This document shows, piece after piece, positions 32,514 to 40,211 of a DNA stretch of 64,000 nt. The position numbers and the translations under genes are program-made. The stretch spans positions 124,001-188,000 of the forward strand of contig CACZDN010000005.1 of assembly GCA_902779945.1 (NCBI GenBank). The letters are read 5' to 3'. The stretch comes from Oscillospiraceae bacterium (GTDB lineage Bacteria; Bacillota; Clostridia; Oscillospirales; Oscillospiraceae). How positions within the stretch are numbered: position 1 is the stretch's first letter; every line of letters begins with the position of its first letter. The notes below the pieces were generated by a model. The model made no database searches, had not been told where the DNA came from, and saw nothing but the letters and a program-made list of their open reading frames with translations.

Positions 32514-34991
32514 TTGAAACGAATACAGCGAAAAGACGCAATCCTCGGTATCAGAGGGAGACTTGTTTCCTGGCTTTCCATTGTCACGATCATGATGATC
32601 GGCACGGCGGGCATCCTTGGTATCCGCTTTGCGGGGGTCTCTCTGCTCAATTGCGCCTCAGCTTTTCTGGAACGCCAGCATTACAAGGACTTTGACATGG
32701 TATCCAACGTCGGCGTAAGCACGGAGGATCTCACTCGCATCCGCAGTGCAGAGGGTGTTGCGGACGCCGAGGGCATTATCAACCTTCCGGGAAGCCTGTC
32801 GTTCGGCGGGGATTCTCTTGAACTCAGACTTTATTCTCCGACAGAGCGCGTCAGCGTCCCCGTCATCGAAGAGGGCCGCGCGCCGGAGGGCGAAGACGAG
32901 TGCGCGCTGTGCCGCGATTTGATGGAAAAGCTCTCCCTCTCCGTGGGAGATCGTGTGCGTCTGCGCGCCTCCCAGCAGGAGCAGGCGGACGTTTTGAAAG
33001 AGAACAGCTTTTCCGTGACCGGCATCGTCGCCCATCCGGATCATGTAACACGGGAGCTCGAATACTATGCGCTGCTTTCCGATTCCGCGTTTGACCGGGA
33101 CGTGCTGGGCAGCGACTTCACCAACGCCCTTGTGGATGCGGAAATCCCCGAGGGAACCAATCAGCTTGCCCTGTCGTACTTTGACGCCGTCAGCCCGACC
33201 GAGGCTGCCCTGGACGCGCTGCGTCCCGCGCTGAAGGAGGCGGACGAAAAGCGCCTGGACGAGTCTTTGCGGGCCGCGGCGGAAGAACAGCTCCGCGCGA
33301 TGGGCCTGCAGGCGGCCGCGGCTGCCGGAATGAATCCGGAAATCTCCGTCCCGGAGGTGAGCTGGGTAGTACAAAACCGCAATGTCAGCGCCTTCTTTCT
33401 GGGGCTGAACTCCTCTTATCAGGCACTTGCCTCCATCACGACCTGGTTTACTCCGCTGTTCGCGGTGATCGCCCTCATGGTCTGCTTCTCTACCGTCACC
33501 ATCATTGTGGAGGAGCAGAAGTCTCAGATCGGTACGCTGAAGGCGCTCGGCATGAACAATGCGCAGGTGCGCGCGAAGTTCCTGCTCTTCGGCATCTCCG
33601 CGACCGTAATCGGGGAGCTGCTCGGCTTCGCTGGTGCGCTTGCGATGGAAGAGGTCATTCTCGGCTCGCTGCGCACACGCTATCTGTTCGGCCATGCGCC
33701 GATCACCCTGGATCCGGCGCTTGCCGGGGCAATGCTCCTGGCAACGACGCTGCTCGCTTCTGCCGTCGTCTTTTTATCCTGCAACTCGTTGATCCGCTGC
33801 CCGGCGATCGGCCTGATAAACGGAAGCGAACCGAAGCCGCGGCACACCAGGACCGCAAAGCCCCGCAGAGGGGGGATCTACTTCAACCTGATTCTCAGCA
33901 ACATGCGCGATGAGAGCGCGCGCGTCCTCGTCTCCGTCGTCATTGTGCTGGAAAGCGTCCTCATGATCGGCACAGGCATCACAATGCGGCAGGGGCTTGC
34001 CGGCGCGCTGGATAATCAGCTGCATGAGATCTGGCTCTATGACATGATCGTGGAGGCGGACGCGGCAGAGGAGACCGCGGCAGAGATTGAGACGGAGCTC
34101 GGCGGGCTGGATGTCGCTTTCCTGGCGGTCCACAAAGAGCCGTGCATCGCCAGCGGCACCGATGGCGGAGGTCAGACCGGCGTGCAGCTTTTCGCGGTCG
34201 ACGGACAGGACGAACGCTTCCGGACCTTTTTCCGTATGAAGGATACCGCCGGGGTGCCCGTCGCCCTTTCGGATTCCGGCCTTGTCGTCACAGAAGAAAT
34301 GCGGGAAAAGGACGGCTTTTCCGCCGGAAGTATGCTTCTGCTTCTCAATTCCCGCATGGCAAACGGAGAGGCGCGCGTTACGGATGTGTTCATGAACCAT
34401 ATCGGGAAATATATCGTGCTCTCCGCGCAGAGCTACGAAGAGCTCTTCGGCACCGAGGCGGAGAAAAACTGCTGGCTCCTGCGCCTCAACGGGGCCGATG
34501 AGACCGCGGTGCGGGAGGCGCTGCTCGGCGTTGAAGGAGTCAGGAACATTGAGCGTTCCGACGCGGAGATCGAACAGTATCAGCAGGTTCTTGTCATGTA
34601 TAACCTTGTCGTGGTGATTATCATTCTCATGGTGATCGCACTCGCGTTCATGATCCAGCTTAATCTGTGCAATATTCAGGTCAGCCGCAGAATGCGGGAG
34701 CTTCTCGTCCTGCGTGTCAACGGCTTCTCCATGCGCCAGGTTGTGGGCTATCTGATCCGGGAGACGGTATTGACAAGCGGAATCGGTATCCTCCTGGGCA
34801 TCCTCCTGGGCGTCCCCTTTGCCAGCTTTATCGTCCGCAAGGTCGAGGTTTCGCAGATCATGTTTGTCCGTACTCCCTTCGTCAATGCCTGGGTCATTTC
34901 CGCCGTGCTCTGCGCCGCTTTCTCGCTGACGATCAATGCGATCGCTTTCCGCAGGATTCGGGACGTCCCCCTTACAAATCTCTCAAGATAG
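32514..34991 (+). CDS. FtsX-like ABC permease (MacB type, two FtsX domains)
   Basis: An 825-residue membrane protein. One helix at about 18-40, a large extracytoplasmic domain to about 290, an FtsX domain with three or four helices at about 300-430 (LYRFSTVTIIVEEQKSQ-like MVCFSTVTIIVEEQKSQIG), a second extracytoplasmic domain about 480-690, and a second FtsX domain at about 695-815. The TTG start follows GGGGGTGAAGG. With the GAF-ABC protein it makes a MacB/YknYZ-like mechanotransmission transporter that moves lipids, peptides or envelope material rather than importing solutes. The final gene of the quinone operon; a terminator lies 155 bases downstream. Confidence 0.9.
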   Translation: MKRIQRKDAILGIRGRLVSWLSIVTIMMIGTAGILGIRFAGVSLLNCASAFLERQHYKDFDMVSNVGVSTEDLTRIRSAEGVADAEGIINLPGSLSFGGDSLELRLYSPTERVSVPVIEEGRAPEGEDECALCRDLMEKLSLSVGDRVRLRASQQEQADVLKENSFSVTGIVAHPDHVTRELEYYALLSDSAFDRDVLGSDFTNALVDAEIPEGTNQLALSYFDAVSPTEAALDALRPALKEADEKRLDESLRAAAEEQLRAMGLQAAAAAGMNPEISVPEVSWVVQNRNVSAFFLGLNSSYQALASITTWFTPLFAVIALMVCFSTVTIIVEEQKSQIGTLKALGMNNAQVRAKFLLFGISATVIGELLGFAGALAMEEVILGSLRTRYLFGHAPITLDPALAGAMLLATTLLASAVVFLSCNSLIRCPAIGLINGSEPKPRHTRTAKPRRGGIYFNLILSNMRDESARVLVSVVIVLESVLMIGTGITMRQGLAGALDNQLHEIWLYDMIVEADAAEETAAEIETELGGLDVAFLAVHKEPCIASGTDGGGQTGVQLFAVDGQDERFRTFFRMKDTAGVPVALSDSGLVVTEEMREKDGFSAGSMLLLLNSRMANGEARVTDVFMNHIGKYIVLSAQSYEELFGTEAEKNCWLLRLNGADETAVREALLGVEGVRNIERSDAEIEQYQQVLVMYNLVVVIIILMVIALAFMIQLNLCNIQVSRRMRELLVLRVNGFSMRQVVGYLIRETVLTSGIGILLGILLGVPFASFIVRKVEVSQIMFVRTPFVNAWVISAVLCAAFSLTINAIAFRRIRDVPLTNLSR

Positions 34992-35049
34992 CGCAGCGCC
35001 GGCGCCTCCCGGTAAACCTGCGCCGTGTCGTAGCCGCTTTTCCCCGCAG

Positions 35050-35136
35050 GACGCATCTTTAAGGCTACACAGCACAATCCGCCATCGGCGCCTCCCGAGA
35101 AAACTGCGCTCTGTTTTGCCGCTTTTTCCTGCAATG
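35050..35136. repeat. Family-A element remnant
   Basis: AATCCGCCATCGGCGCCTCCCG, CTCTGTTTTGCCG and CTTTTTCCTGCAAT match the left half of the long copy at 9825; the right end with the GGTGTTGCC repeat is missing. Part of a 311-base gap without genes. Confidence 0.65.
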
Positions 35137-35144
35137 CATAAAGA

Positions 35145-35177
35145 AAAAGCCTCAGACCGTGATGGTCTGGGGCTTTT
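35145..35177. terminator. Terminator after the quinone-transporter operon
   Basis: AAAAGCCTCAGACC and GGTCTGGGGCTTTT pair with one G-U around a five-base loop; flanked by A and T runs, so it can act for either strand. Confidence 0.85.
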
Positions 35178-35222
35178 ACAGATGAAAAAGGTATCGCGTT
35201 TTGATAGAAAAACGCTTAAGCT

Positions 35223-35287
35223 GGTGCACCGCCTGTTCAGGGGGGTGCATCTCGTTTTAGGGAGGTGCAATCGGCAAAGGGGGTGCA
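35223..35287. repeat. Four GGTGCA repeats at about 20-base spacing
   Basis: GGTGCA occurs at 35223, 35244, 35264 and 35282, each copy except the first preceded by a G-run (GGGGGTGCA, GGAGGTGCA, GGGGTGCA). It lies just beyond the 3' end of the AT-rich minus-strand gene. Spacings are 21, 20 and 18 bases. No function is evident; it could be a protein-binding array or a recombination remnant. Confidence 0.5.
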
Positions 35288-35302
35288 TTTTGAACGATAG
35301 GG

Positions 35303-35725
35303 TCATTCAATCCAATCATACTCGACACACTTGATGTCGGGAAACTCAAGACGAAATTCTCCGCGTGACCAAAGGACAAGAATCAATGACCCATAGTAAG
35401 TGTAATGGTATAGATACTCAAGCGCGTATTTCCGCTCTGGAAGATGAAAGAGGGCGTCGCTCTCCATCGAAGTATAGGTTGAAATGAAGCTTTCTTTTTT
35501 TTTCCGCGTTTTCTGCTGATACAGGCAATAATCCATATCTAATGGGTAGTACCGCACAATCAGGCTCTTTGCTGATGGACAGTAAAAATTTGCAGAATCG
35601 TTTCTTGTGATATTATCCTCGAATTGAAATATAAAACAGTCTTTGTCTTGAGTAATCTTTTCGATCACGCAATCGTGAGGATTTGGAATATCGAGCCTCC
35701 TGAGTAAATCGTATTTCTGAATCAT
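35303..35725 (-). CDS. Orphan hypothetical protein, AT-rich
   Basis: 140 residues, rich in Tyr, Asp and Lys, with no signal peptide or membrane helix. The composition (IEKITQDKDCFIFQFEDN, YLYHYTYYGSLILVLWSRGEF) resembles small soluble proteins such as immunity or phage-accessory proteins, but I recognise no family. Base composition is markedly more AT-rich than the neighbours, suggesting transfer. It sits directly downstream of the 3' end of ssrA, a well-known integration hot spot. ATG at 35725 follows AGAGGTGG; a TATAAT (minus, 35763-35758) lies 33 bases upstream. Confidence 0.7.
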   Translation of the reverse strand: MIQKYDLLRRLDIPNPHDCVIEKITQDKDCFIFQFEDNITRNDSANFYCPSAKSLIVRYYPLDMDYCLYQQKTRKKKESFISTYTSMESDALFHLPERKYALEYLYHYTYYGSLILVLWSRGEFRLEFPDIKCVEYDWIE

Positions 35726-35763
35726 AGTGATACCACCTCTGCGTGAGATCTATATGAATTATA

Positions 35764-35809
35764 ACACAAAAAGAAAAGAACGGCAATTCTATCAGAATTA
35801 CCGTTCTTT
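35764..35809 (-). terminator. Terminator of ssrA
   Basis: AAAGAACGGCAATTCT and AGAATTACCGTTCTTT pair with one mismatch around a three-base loop, followed on the minus strand by a T-rich run. It begins three bases after the tmRNA 3' end. Confidence 0.9.
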
Positions 35810-35811
35810 AC

Positions 35812-36161
35812 TGGTGGAGGTGAGGGGAGTTGAACCCCTGTCCGAAAGCATTTTAACAGGAACTTCTCCGGGCGCAGACGGTTGTTTGCATTCCCTTGCC
35901 CGAGCGGGAGCCGTCACCCTCGGGGACTTGGTAGCTTCATTGTGCATGGCGCGCTCAAAGCTTTGCGCGCTCACGTTCACCACTGATCGACGCTCCGTTC
36001 CGGGCCGTGGTACTCCCGGAGGGAACGCTCGCTAATTAAGCAGCGAGAAGAACAGGCTTTTTGTCGTTCTTTAATTTATAAAGGTTGCCCATTTTATGGA
36101 TGGTAGGCGCATCCGCCCGCTATTCCTGCCTCCAAGCCCCCGTCGAAACCGTTACACCCCC
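35812..36161 (-). ncRNA. ssrA: Transfer-messenger RNA (tmRNA)
   Basis: About 350 nt. The 5' end GGGGGTGTAACGGTTTCGAC and the 3' end AGGGGTTCAACTCCCCTCACC, finishing with an encoded CCA, form the alanyl-tRNA-like domain; GGGGGUG pairs with CACCUCC in the acceptor stem. The reading frame for the degradation tag is at 36071-36036, and by alignment with the E. coli AACGAC segment it encodes KNDKKPVLLAA then TAA. Combined with the Ala from the charged tmRNA this gives AKNDKKPVLLAA. Pseudoknot-rich DNA follows. It works with SmpB, encoded 0.8 kb upstream, to release stalled ribosomes. Confidence 0.95.
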
Positions 36162-36170
36162 ATGTCAGAC

Positions 36171-36400
36171 AAAGCCTGCTTCGTTCCGTTTCCGCGGTTT
36201 GCGTAAGAGCATCACGACGCGCGAGAAACGCGTGACGTTCAAGGCTTGCCGCGAAAACTGCACATCCGCAGTCTCCGTCTTCCTTTCCAACTCGAAGCCG
36301 CTTTGTCGGGCTTCGAGTTGGTGGAGAACGATAGATACGAAGCCTGCTGCGCTCCGCTTCCCCGGCTTGCGCAAGAGCCGGGAAAGCAGGGGCGGCTATC
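36171..36400. repeat. Direct and inverted repeats between ssrA and the cyclophilin gene
   Basis: Two similar direct copies, AAGCCTGCTTCGTTCCG... (36171) and GAAGCCTGCTGCGCTCCGC... (36340), each about 40 bases, flank a perfect 13-bp inverted repeat CCAACTCGAAGCC/GGCTTCGAGTTGG (36287-36321). The region must hold the ssrA promoter on the minus strand, but no consensus boxes are clear. Confidence 0.6.
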
Positions 36401-36419
36401 AACCACCCGCACGCTGAAA

Positions 36420-36938
36420 TTATTCCTTGACCGGCTCCGGGTAGTCCACGCCGAAGGTCTCGACCGTTACCTTCTTCATGACCTGGGGGATACGGGGCTT
36501 GTCATTGTAGTCGGTGCGGACCGAGCAGATTTTGTCCACGACCTCAATGCCCTCGATCAGCTTGCCGAAGGCCGCGTACTGCCCATCCAGATGGGGAGAA
36601 TTCTCGTGCATGATAAAAAACTGGCTGCCGGCGGAGTTGGGGGCCATGGTGCGCGCCATGGACAGGACGCCGCGCTCGTGTACGAGGGGATTGTCAAAGC
36701 CGTTGGCCGCAAACTCGCCGTGGATGCAGTAGCCCGGGCCGCCCACGCCGACGCCCTTGGGGTCGCCGCCCTGGATCATGAAGCCTGGGATGACGCGGTG
36801 GAAGATCACACCGTCATAGAAACCATTCTTCACAAGGAAGATAAAGTTGTTGACGGTGTTGGGGGCGATCTCGGGATAGAGCTCGGCCTTCATGACGCCG
36901 CCGTCTTCCATTTCAATGGTCACAATGGGGTTGCTCAT
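36420..36938 (-). CDS. Cyclophilin-type peptidyl-prolyl isomerase
   Basis: A 172-residue cytoplasmic cyclophilin without a signal peptide. Active-site landmarks are FHRVIPGFMIQGGDP (Arg and Phe of the catalytic pocket), MARTMAPNSAGSQFFIM and LDGQYAAFGKLIEG. It catalyses cis-trans isomerisation of proline bonds during folding. ATG at 36938 follows GAGAGGAA and overlaps the smpB stop by four bases, so the two are cotranscribed. The operon order smpB-ppi-ssrA on the minus strand is notable. Confidence 0.95.
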   Translation of the reverse strand: MSNPIVTIEMEDGGVMKAELYPEIAPNTVNNFIFLVKNGFYDGVIFHRVIPGFMIQGGDPKGVGVGGPGYCIHGEFAANGFDNPLVHERGVLSMARTMAPNSAGSQFFIMHENSPHLDGQYAAFGKLIEGIEVVDKICSVRTDYNDKPRIPQVMKKVTVETFGVDYPEPVKE

Positions 36939-37405
36939 TGGTAGTTCCTCTCTTTCATTGCTCTGTCTATATCGCGTTTGGCCTCGCGGTCGGCCTCGCT
37001 GTCGCGCTTGTCGTGGAGCTTCTTGCCCTTGCACAGGCCGAGCTCCACCTTCACGCGGCTGTCCTTGAAGTACAGGGACAGGGGAATGAGGGCGACGCCA
37101 TCCTGCATGACGCGGGTCTGGAGCTTGAGAATCTCACGCTTGTGCATCAGAAGCCGCTTGGGGCGCATGGGGTCGCGGTTGAAGATGTTGCCGTGCTCGT
37201 AGGGGCTGATATGCATACCCCGGGCGAAGAGCTCCCCGTCCTTCACGGTGCAGAAGCAGTCCTTGAGATTGACCTGCCCGGCGCGGACGGACTTGACCTC
37301 GGTCCCGAAAAGCTCGATCCCGGCCTCGAAGCGCTCAAGCACGAAATATTCATGAAAAGCCTTGCGGTTCTGCGCGATCTGCTTGGTCCCTGTCTGCTTC
37401 GGCAC
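36935..37405 (-). CDS. smpB: SsrA-binding protein
   Basis: A 156-residue beta-barrel RNA-binding protein: AQNRKAFHEYFVLERFEAGIELFGTEVKS at the N-terminus, then GMHISPYEHGN and PKRLLMHKREI, and a C-terminal KKLHDKRDSEADREAKRDIDRAMK tail that inserts in the ribosome decoding site. It delivers tmRNA to stalled ribosomes. The GTG start at 37405 follows GGAGGGAG. Four-base overlap with the cyclophilin gene; ssrA itself lies just beyond, so the rescue system is clustered. Confidence 0.96.
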   Translation of the reverse strand: MPKQTGTKQIAQNRKAFHEYFVLERFEAGIELFGTEVKSVRAGQVNLKDCFCTVKDGELFARGMHISPYEHGNIFNRDPMRPKRLLMHKREILKLQTRVMQDGVALIPLSLYFKDSRVKVELGLCKGKKLHDKRDSEADREAKRDIDRAMKERNYQ

Positions 37406-37519
37406 GGCGCTCCCTCCCTCCGAGAAAACACGTTCTCTCAGCATGTGCCATTACAATGATTATATGACGGCGAAACGCCGCAAGGCGCTCCGCCAACTAT
37501 TCATTGCAATGAGCATCGT

Positions 37520-37615
37520 GCGAATGATTTTCAGAATCATTCGCTGCCAAACGTGTCGTTTGACAGCGAAATCAATCGAAGCTTCGATTGATTTCGGTAT
37601 ACGATGGTTATTATA
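37520..37615 (-). promoter_or_regulatory. smpB leader with three adjoining palindromes
   Basis: GCGAATGATT/AATCATTCGC (37520-37544), TTCGCTG-CAAACG/CGTTTG-CAGCGAA (37540-37570) and a perfect 28-base palindrome centred on AAGCTT (37568-37595) follow one another, and their arms overlap by a few bases so neighbouring hairpins compete. On the minus strand a TATAAT (37615-37610) lies just upstream, so all three would be in the smpB 5' leader. The remaining bases to 37757 show nothing further. Confidence 0.6.
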
Positions 37616-37756
37616 ACACATCGACGGCAGGAAGAAAAGAGAAAAATGTAAACAACGCAAAGCTGATTTATGAATTCCCGTCGTCAGGGGGAACACCGCT
37701 GCTTTCCCGTTCCGGTGATATAAAGCCGCCTCCGCGACCGAGCTGCTCTCTCCGTG

Positions 37757-37833
37757 TCATCCTGAGCGGAGCCGAAGGATCTTTCTGTCGGTGCACGCGT
37801 CAGCGGAAGCTTCTTCGCTGTGCCCGGAATGAC
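37757..37833. repeat. CATCCTGAGCGGAG-type repeat pair
   Basis: GTCATCCTGAGCGGAGCCGAAGG at the left and an inverted degenerate arm TTCTTCGCTGTGCCCGGAATGAC at the right; the dispersed family also seen at 3301, 4911 and 19514. Confidence 0.65.
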
Positions 37834-37839
37834 GCATCT

Positions 37840-38073
37840 CTACCGCCTCTGCCGTTTGCGGCGGCGATAGGGACCGCGGCTGAGCAGGGGAGGGCGGGGG
37901 CGCGCGAGGAGCAGACCGCCGCCCCCGCGGTCGAAGTATTCCGCCTCCAGGTCGCGCCACGGCTCAAGCCCCGCGCGCTCCAGACTCAGGCGCACGGCGG
38001 CGCGCACGTCGTCCAGCTCCTCCTCGGAAATCAGCAGGGCCAGCGCCTCAGAGGAAACACACACTGTAACCAT
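37840..38073 (-). CDS. Small hypothetical protein
   Basis: 77 residues. MVTVCVSSEALALLISEEELDDV... an acidic helical half, then an Arg-rich tail ending RRRKRQRR. I recognise no family. The GGAGG ribosome site is 14 bases from the ATG, which is wide, so the start is uncertain; a longer frame to 38163 exists. It stands between the smpB operon and the divergent Nudix gene. The even codon pattern and conserved-looking N-terminus make it plausible but unproven. Confidence 0.45.
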   Translation of the reverse strand: MVTVCVSSEALALLISEEELDDVRAAVRLSLERAGLEPWRDLEAEYFDRGGGGLLLARPRPPLLSRGPYRRRKRQRR

Positions 38074-38260
38074 ATTGCAAAATAACGCCTCCGATCGTAA
38101 ACTATTTCGATACGAAAAAGCATCTTTAAGGCGATTATAAGCCAATTTTTTTTGAGATTCCACGCAAAAAATATGGAAAAAGACAAAGCGCTGTGGTATA
38201 CTGACTTCACATGAATTATGTTAATCGTATTATTTTGCATACGGAAAAAAGGGGACCGAC

Positions 38261-38812
38261 ATGGAGCTGACAGAGAAAAAACTCAGCGGTGAGCTGAAAT
38301 ATTCCGGCGTGATCGTGAGTGTCACGCTGGACCAGGTGGAGCTGTGCGACGGGGAGAAGACCCTGCGCGAGGTGGTGCACCATCCGGGCGGCGTGGGTGT
38401 CCTGCCCCTCGACACGGACGGGAACTGCTATATGGTACGCCAGTACCGCTATCCTGTCGGCGCACCGGTGCTGGAGATCCCCGCCGGCAAGATCGACCAC
38501 CACGACGATCACCTCGCCACCGCGGTGCGGGAGCTGTCGGAGGAGACCGGCTTCACGGCGGACGAGTATATCGACCTCGGCTGCTGTTACACCTCGCCCG
38601 GCTATACGGACGAGATCATCCATGTCTACCTCGCCCGCGGCCTGCACAGAGGCAAGAGCCATCTGGACGAGGGAGAGTTCCTGAACGTCGAAAAGATGCC
38701 CTTTGAGGCGCTTTTCGGCATGGTCATGCGCAACGAGATCATCGATGCCAAGACCGTCATCGCGGCCTCCAAGGCGAAGCTGTGGCTGCAGGGACAGACC
38801 GGGCAGAAATAA
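38261..38812 (+). CDS. Nudix hydrolase, ADP-ribose pyrophosphatase-like
   Basis: A 183-residue NudF-type hydrolase, which splits ADP-ribose or similar nucleotide sugars. The Nudix box GKIDHHDDHLATAVRELSEE TG runs from about residue 76, with the catalytic REL.EE intact; the first Glu of the box is Asp. The N-terminal beta domain (YSGVIVSVTLDQVEL) and the DEIIHVYLA segment match the subfamily. The ATG follows GGGGACCGAC. It is monogenic upstream of murA with a separate promoter for the latter. Confidence 0.93.
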   Translation: MELTEKKLSGELKYSGVIVSVTLDQVELCDGEKTLREVVHHPGGVGVLPLDTDGNCYMVRQYRYPVGAPVLEIPAGKIDHHDDHLATAVRELSEETGFTADEYIDLGCCYTSPGYTDEIIHVYLARGLHRGKSHLDEGEFLNVEKMPFEALFGMVMRNEIIDAKTVIAASKAKLWLQGQTGQK

Positions 38813-38818
38813 AAAAGC

Positions 38819-38847
38819 TTGCCTCAGAGTCTGTTCTGTGATAAAAT
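38819..38847 (+). promoter_or_regulatory. Promoter of the murA operon
   Basis: TTGCCT at 38819-38824, 17-base spacer, TAAAAT at 38842-38847, downstream of the Nudix stop codon. Confidence 0.65.
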
Positions 38848-38903
38848 CAACAATCGGCAAGCCGGCAATCCGGTAAAGGCCGAACAAACGGAAGGTGCAA
38901 AAC

Positions 38904-40211
38904 GTGGAAAAGTATGTGATTCACGGCGGGACGACCCTGCACGGTGAGGTGGAGATCAGCGGCGCGAAAAACGCCGCCGTCGCCATCATTCCGGCCGCGC
39001 TGATGGTCGACGGCGTCTGTGTGATAGAGAATATGCCCCAGATCAGCGACACCGAGATGCTGCTGACCATCCTGCGGGAGCTGGGCGCGAAGATACGCTA
39101 CCTCAACCGCTCAACGGTGGAGATCGACTGTACGAACGTCTGGATGCAGGACGCTCCCTATGACCTCATGCGGAAGATCCGCGCCTCGTATTATCTTATC
39201 GGGGCCATGCTCGGCCGCTTCGGCCACGCGAAGACCACAATGCCCGGCGGGTGCAACTTCGGCGTCCGCCCCATCGACCAGCACATCAAGGGCATGAACG
39301 CCCTCGGCGCGGACGTGGACGTGAAATCCGGCTTCGTCTATGCCGACGCGCGCGACGGCAAGCTCCACGGCGCGCGCATCTATCTCGACAAGGTCTCTGT
39401 CGGCGCGACGATGAACATCATCCTCGCCGCCACGCTTGCCCAGGGCAGGACGATCATCGAAAACGCCGCCCGCGAGCCCCACATCGTTGACCTTGCAAAC
39501 TTCCTCAACTCCATGGGCGCGGACATCCGCGGCGCGGGCACCGACACCGTCAAGGTCAACGGCGTCGAGAGACTGCACGGCGGCAGCTACGCCATCATCC
39601 CCGACCAGATCGAGGCCGGCACCTACATGGTCGCCGCCGCGGCGACCGGGGGGGAGGTGCTCATCAAAAACGTCATCCCCCGCCACCTGGAGTGCATCAG
39701 CGCCAAGCTCCGCGAGACGGGAACCATCGTCCTGGAAAACGGCGACACGGTCCTCGTCAAGGGCGCGAGCGCGCTGCGGAAAATCAACGTCAAGACCCTG
39801 CCCTACCCGGGCTTTCCGACCGATATGCAGCCGCCGATGTGCGCGCTGCTCTGCGTCGCAAACGGCACCTCCGTCATCACGGAGGGCGTCTACGACAACC
39901 GCTATAAATACGTCAACGAGCTGCGCAAGATGGGCGCGGAGATCCAGGTCGACGGCAGGGTCGCCGTGGTCGAGGGCGGCAAGCGCCTGAGCGGCGCGCC
40001 CGTCACCGCCTGCGACCTGCGCGCCGGCGCCGCAATGGTCATTGCCGGCATGTGCGCCGCCGGCACCACCGTCGTGGAGGACGTGCGCTTCATCGAGCGC
40101 GGATATGAAAACTTTGTGGGCAAGCTCAATGCCCTCGGCGCGGACATCCACATTGTGGACGAGGCCGAGGAGACGGACGGGAGAGAGAAGATCCTCTCTA
40201 TCATGGGATGA
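38904..40211 (+). CDS. murA: UDP-N-acetylglucosamine 1-carboxyvinyltransferase
   Basis: A 435-residue EPSP-synthase-fold enzyme that transfers enolpyruvate from PEP to UDP-GlcNAc, the first committed step of peptidoglycan synthesis. ISGAKNAAVAIIPAAL (about 18-33), the catalytic cysteine in TMPGGCNFGVRP (about 110-121; fosfomycin target) and FPTDMQPPMCALL are all present. The GTG at 38904 follows GGAAGGTG; a GTG nine bases earlier is possible. It overlaps the following metallo-hydrolase by four bases. Confidence 0.96.
   Translation: MEKYVIHGGTTLHGEVEISGAKNAAVAIIPAALMVDGVCVIENMPQISDTEMLLTILRELGAKIRYLNRSTVEIDCTNVWMQDAPYDLMRKIRASYYLIGAMLGRFGHAKTTMPGGCNFGVRPIDQHIKGMNALGADVDVKSGFVYADARDGKLHGARIYLDKVSVGATMNIILAATLAQGRTIIENAAREPHIVDLANFLNSMGADIRGAGTDTVKVNGVERLHGGSYAIIPDQIEAGTYMVAAAATGGEVLIKNVIPRHLECISAKLRETGTIVLENGDTVLVKGASALRKINVKTLPYPGFPTDMQPPMCALLCVANGTSVITEGVYDNRYKYVNELRKMGAEIQVDGRVAVVEGGKRLSGAPVTACDLRAGAAMVIAGMCAAGTTVVEDVRFIERGYENFVGKLNALGADIHIVDEAEETDGREKILSIMG

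Noticed and set aside
32498-32695. Small frame MGVKAVETNTAKRR... at the permease start
   Set aside because: A different frame from the 825-residue permease; the TTG start at 32514 gives a normal N-terminal helix and shares the GGGGGTGAAGG site.
35223-35287. Possible CRISPR array
   Set aside because: The repeated unit is only six bases and spacers are irregular and short; no cas genes nearby.
35812-35880. A tRNA gene suggested by the TTCAAC loop and CCA
   Set aside because: It is the tRNA-like 3' half of tmRNA; there is no anticodon stem.
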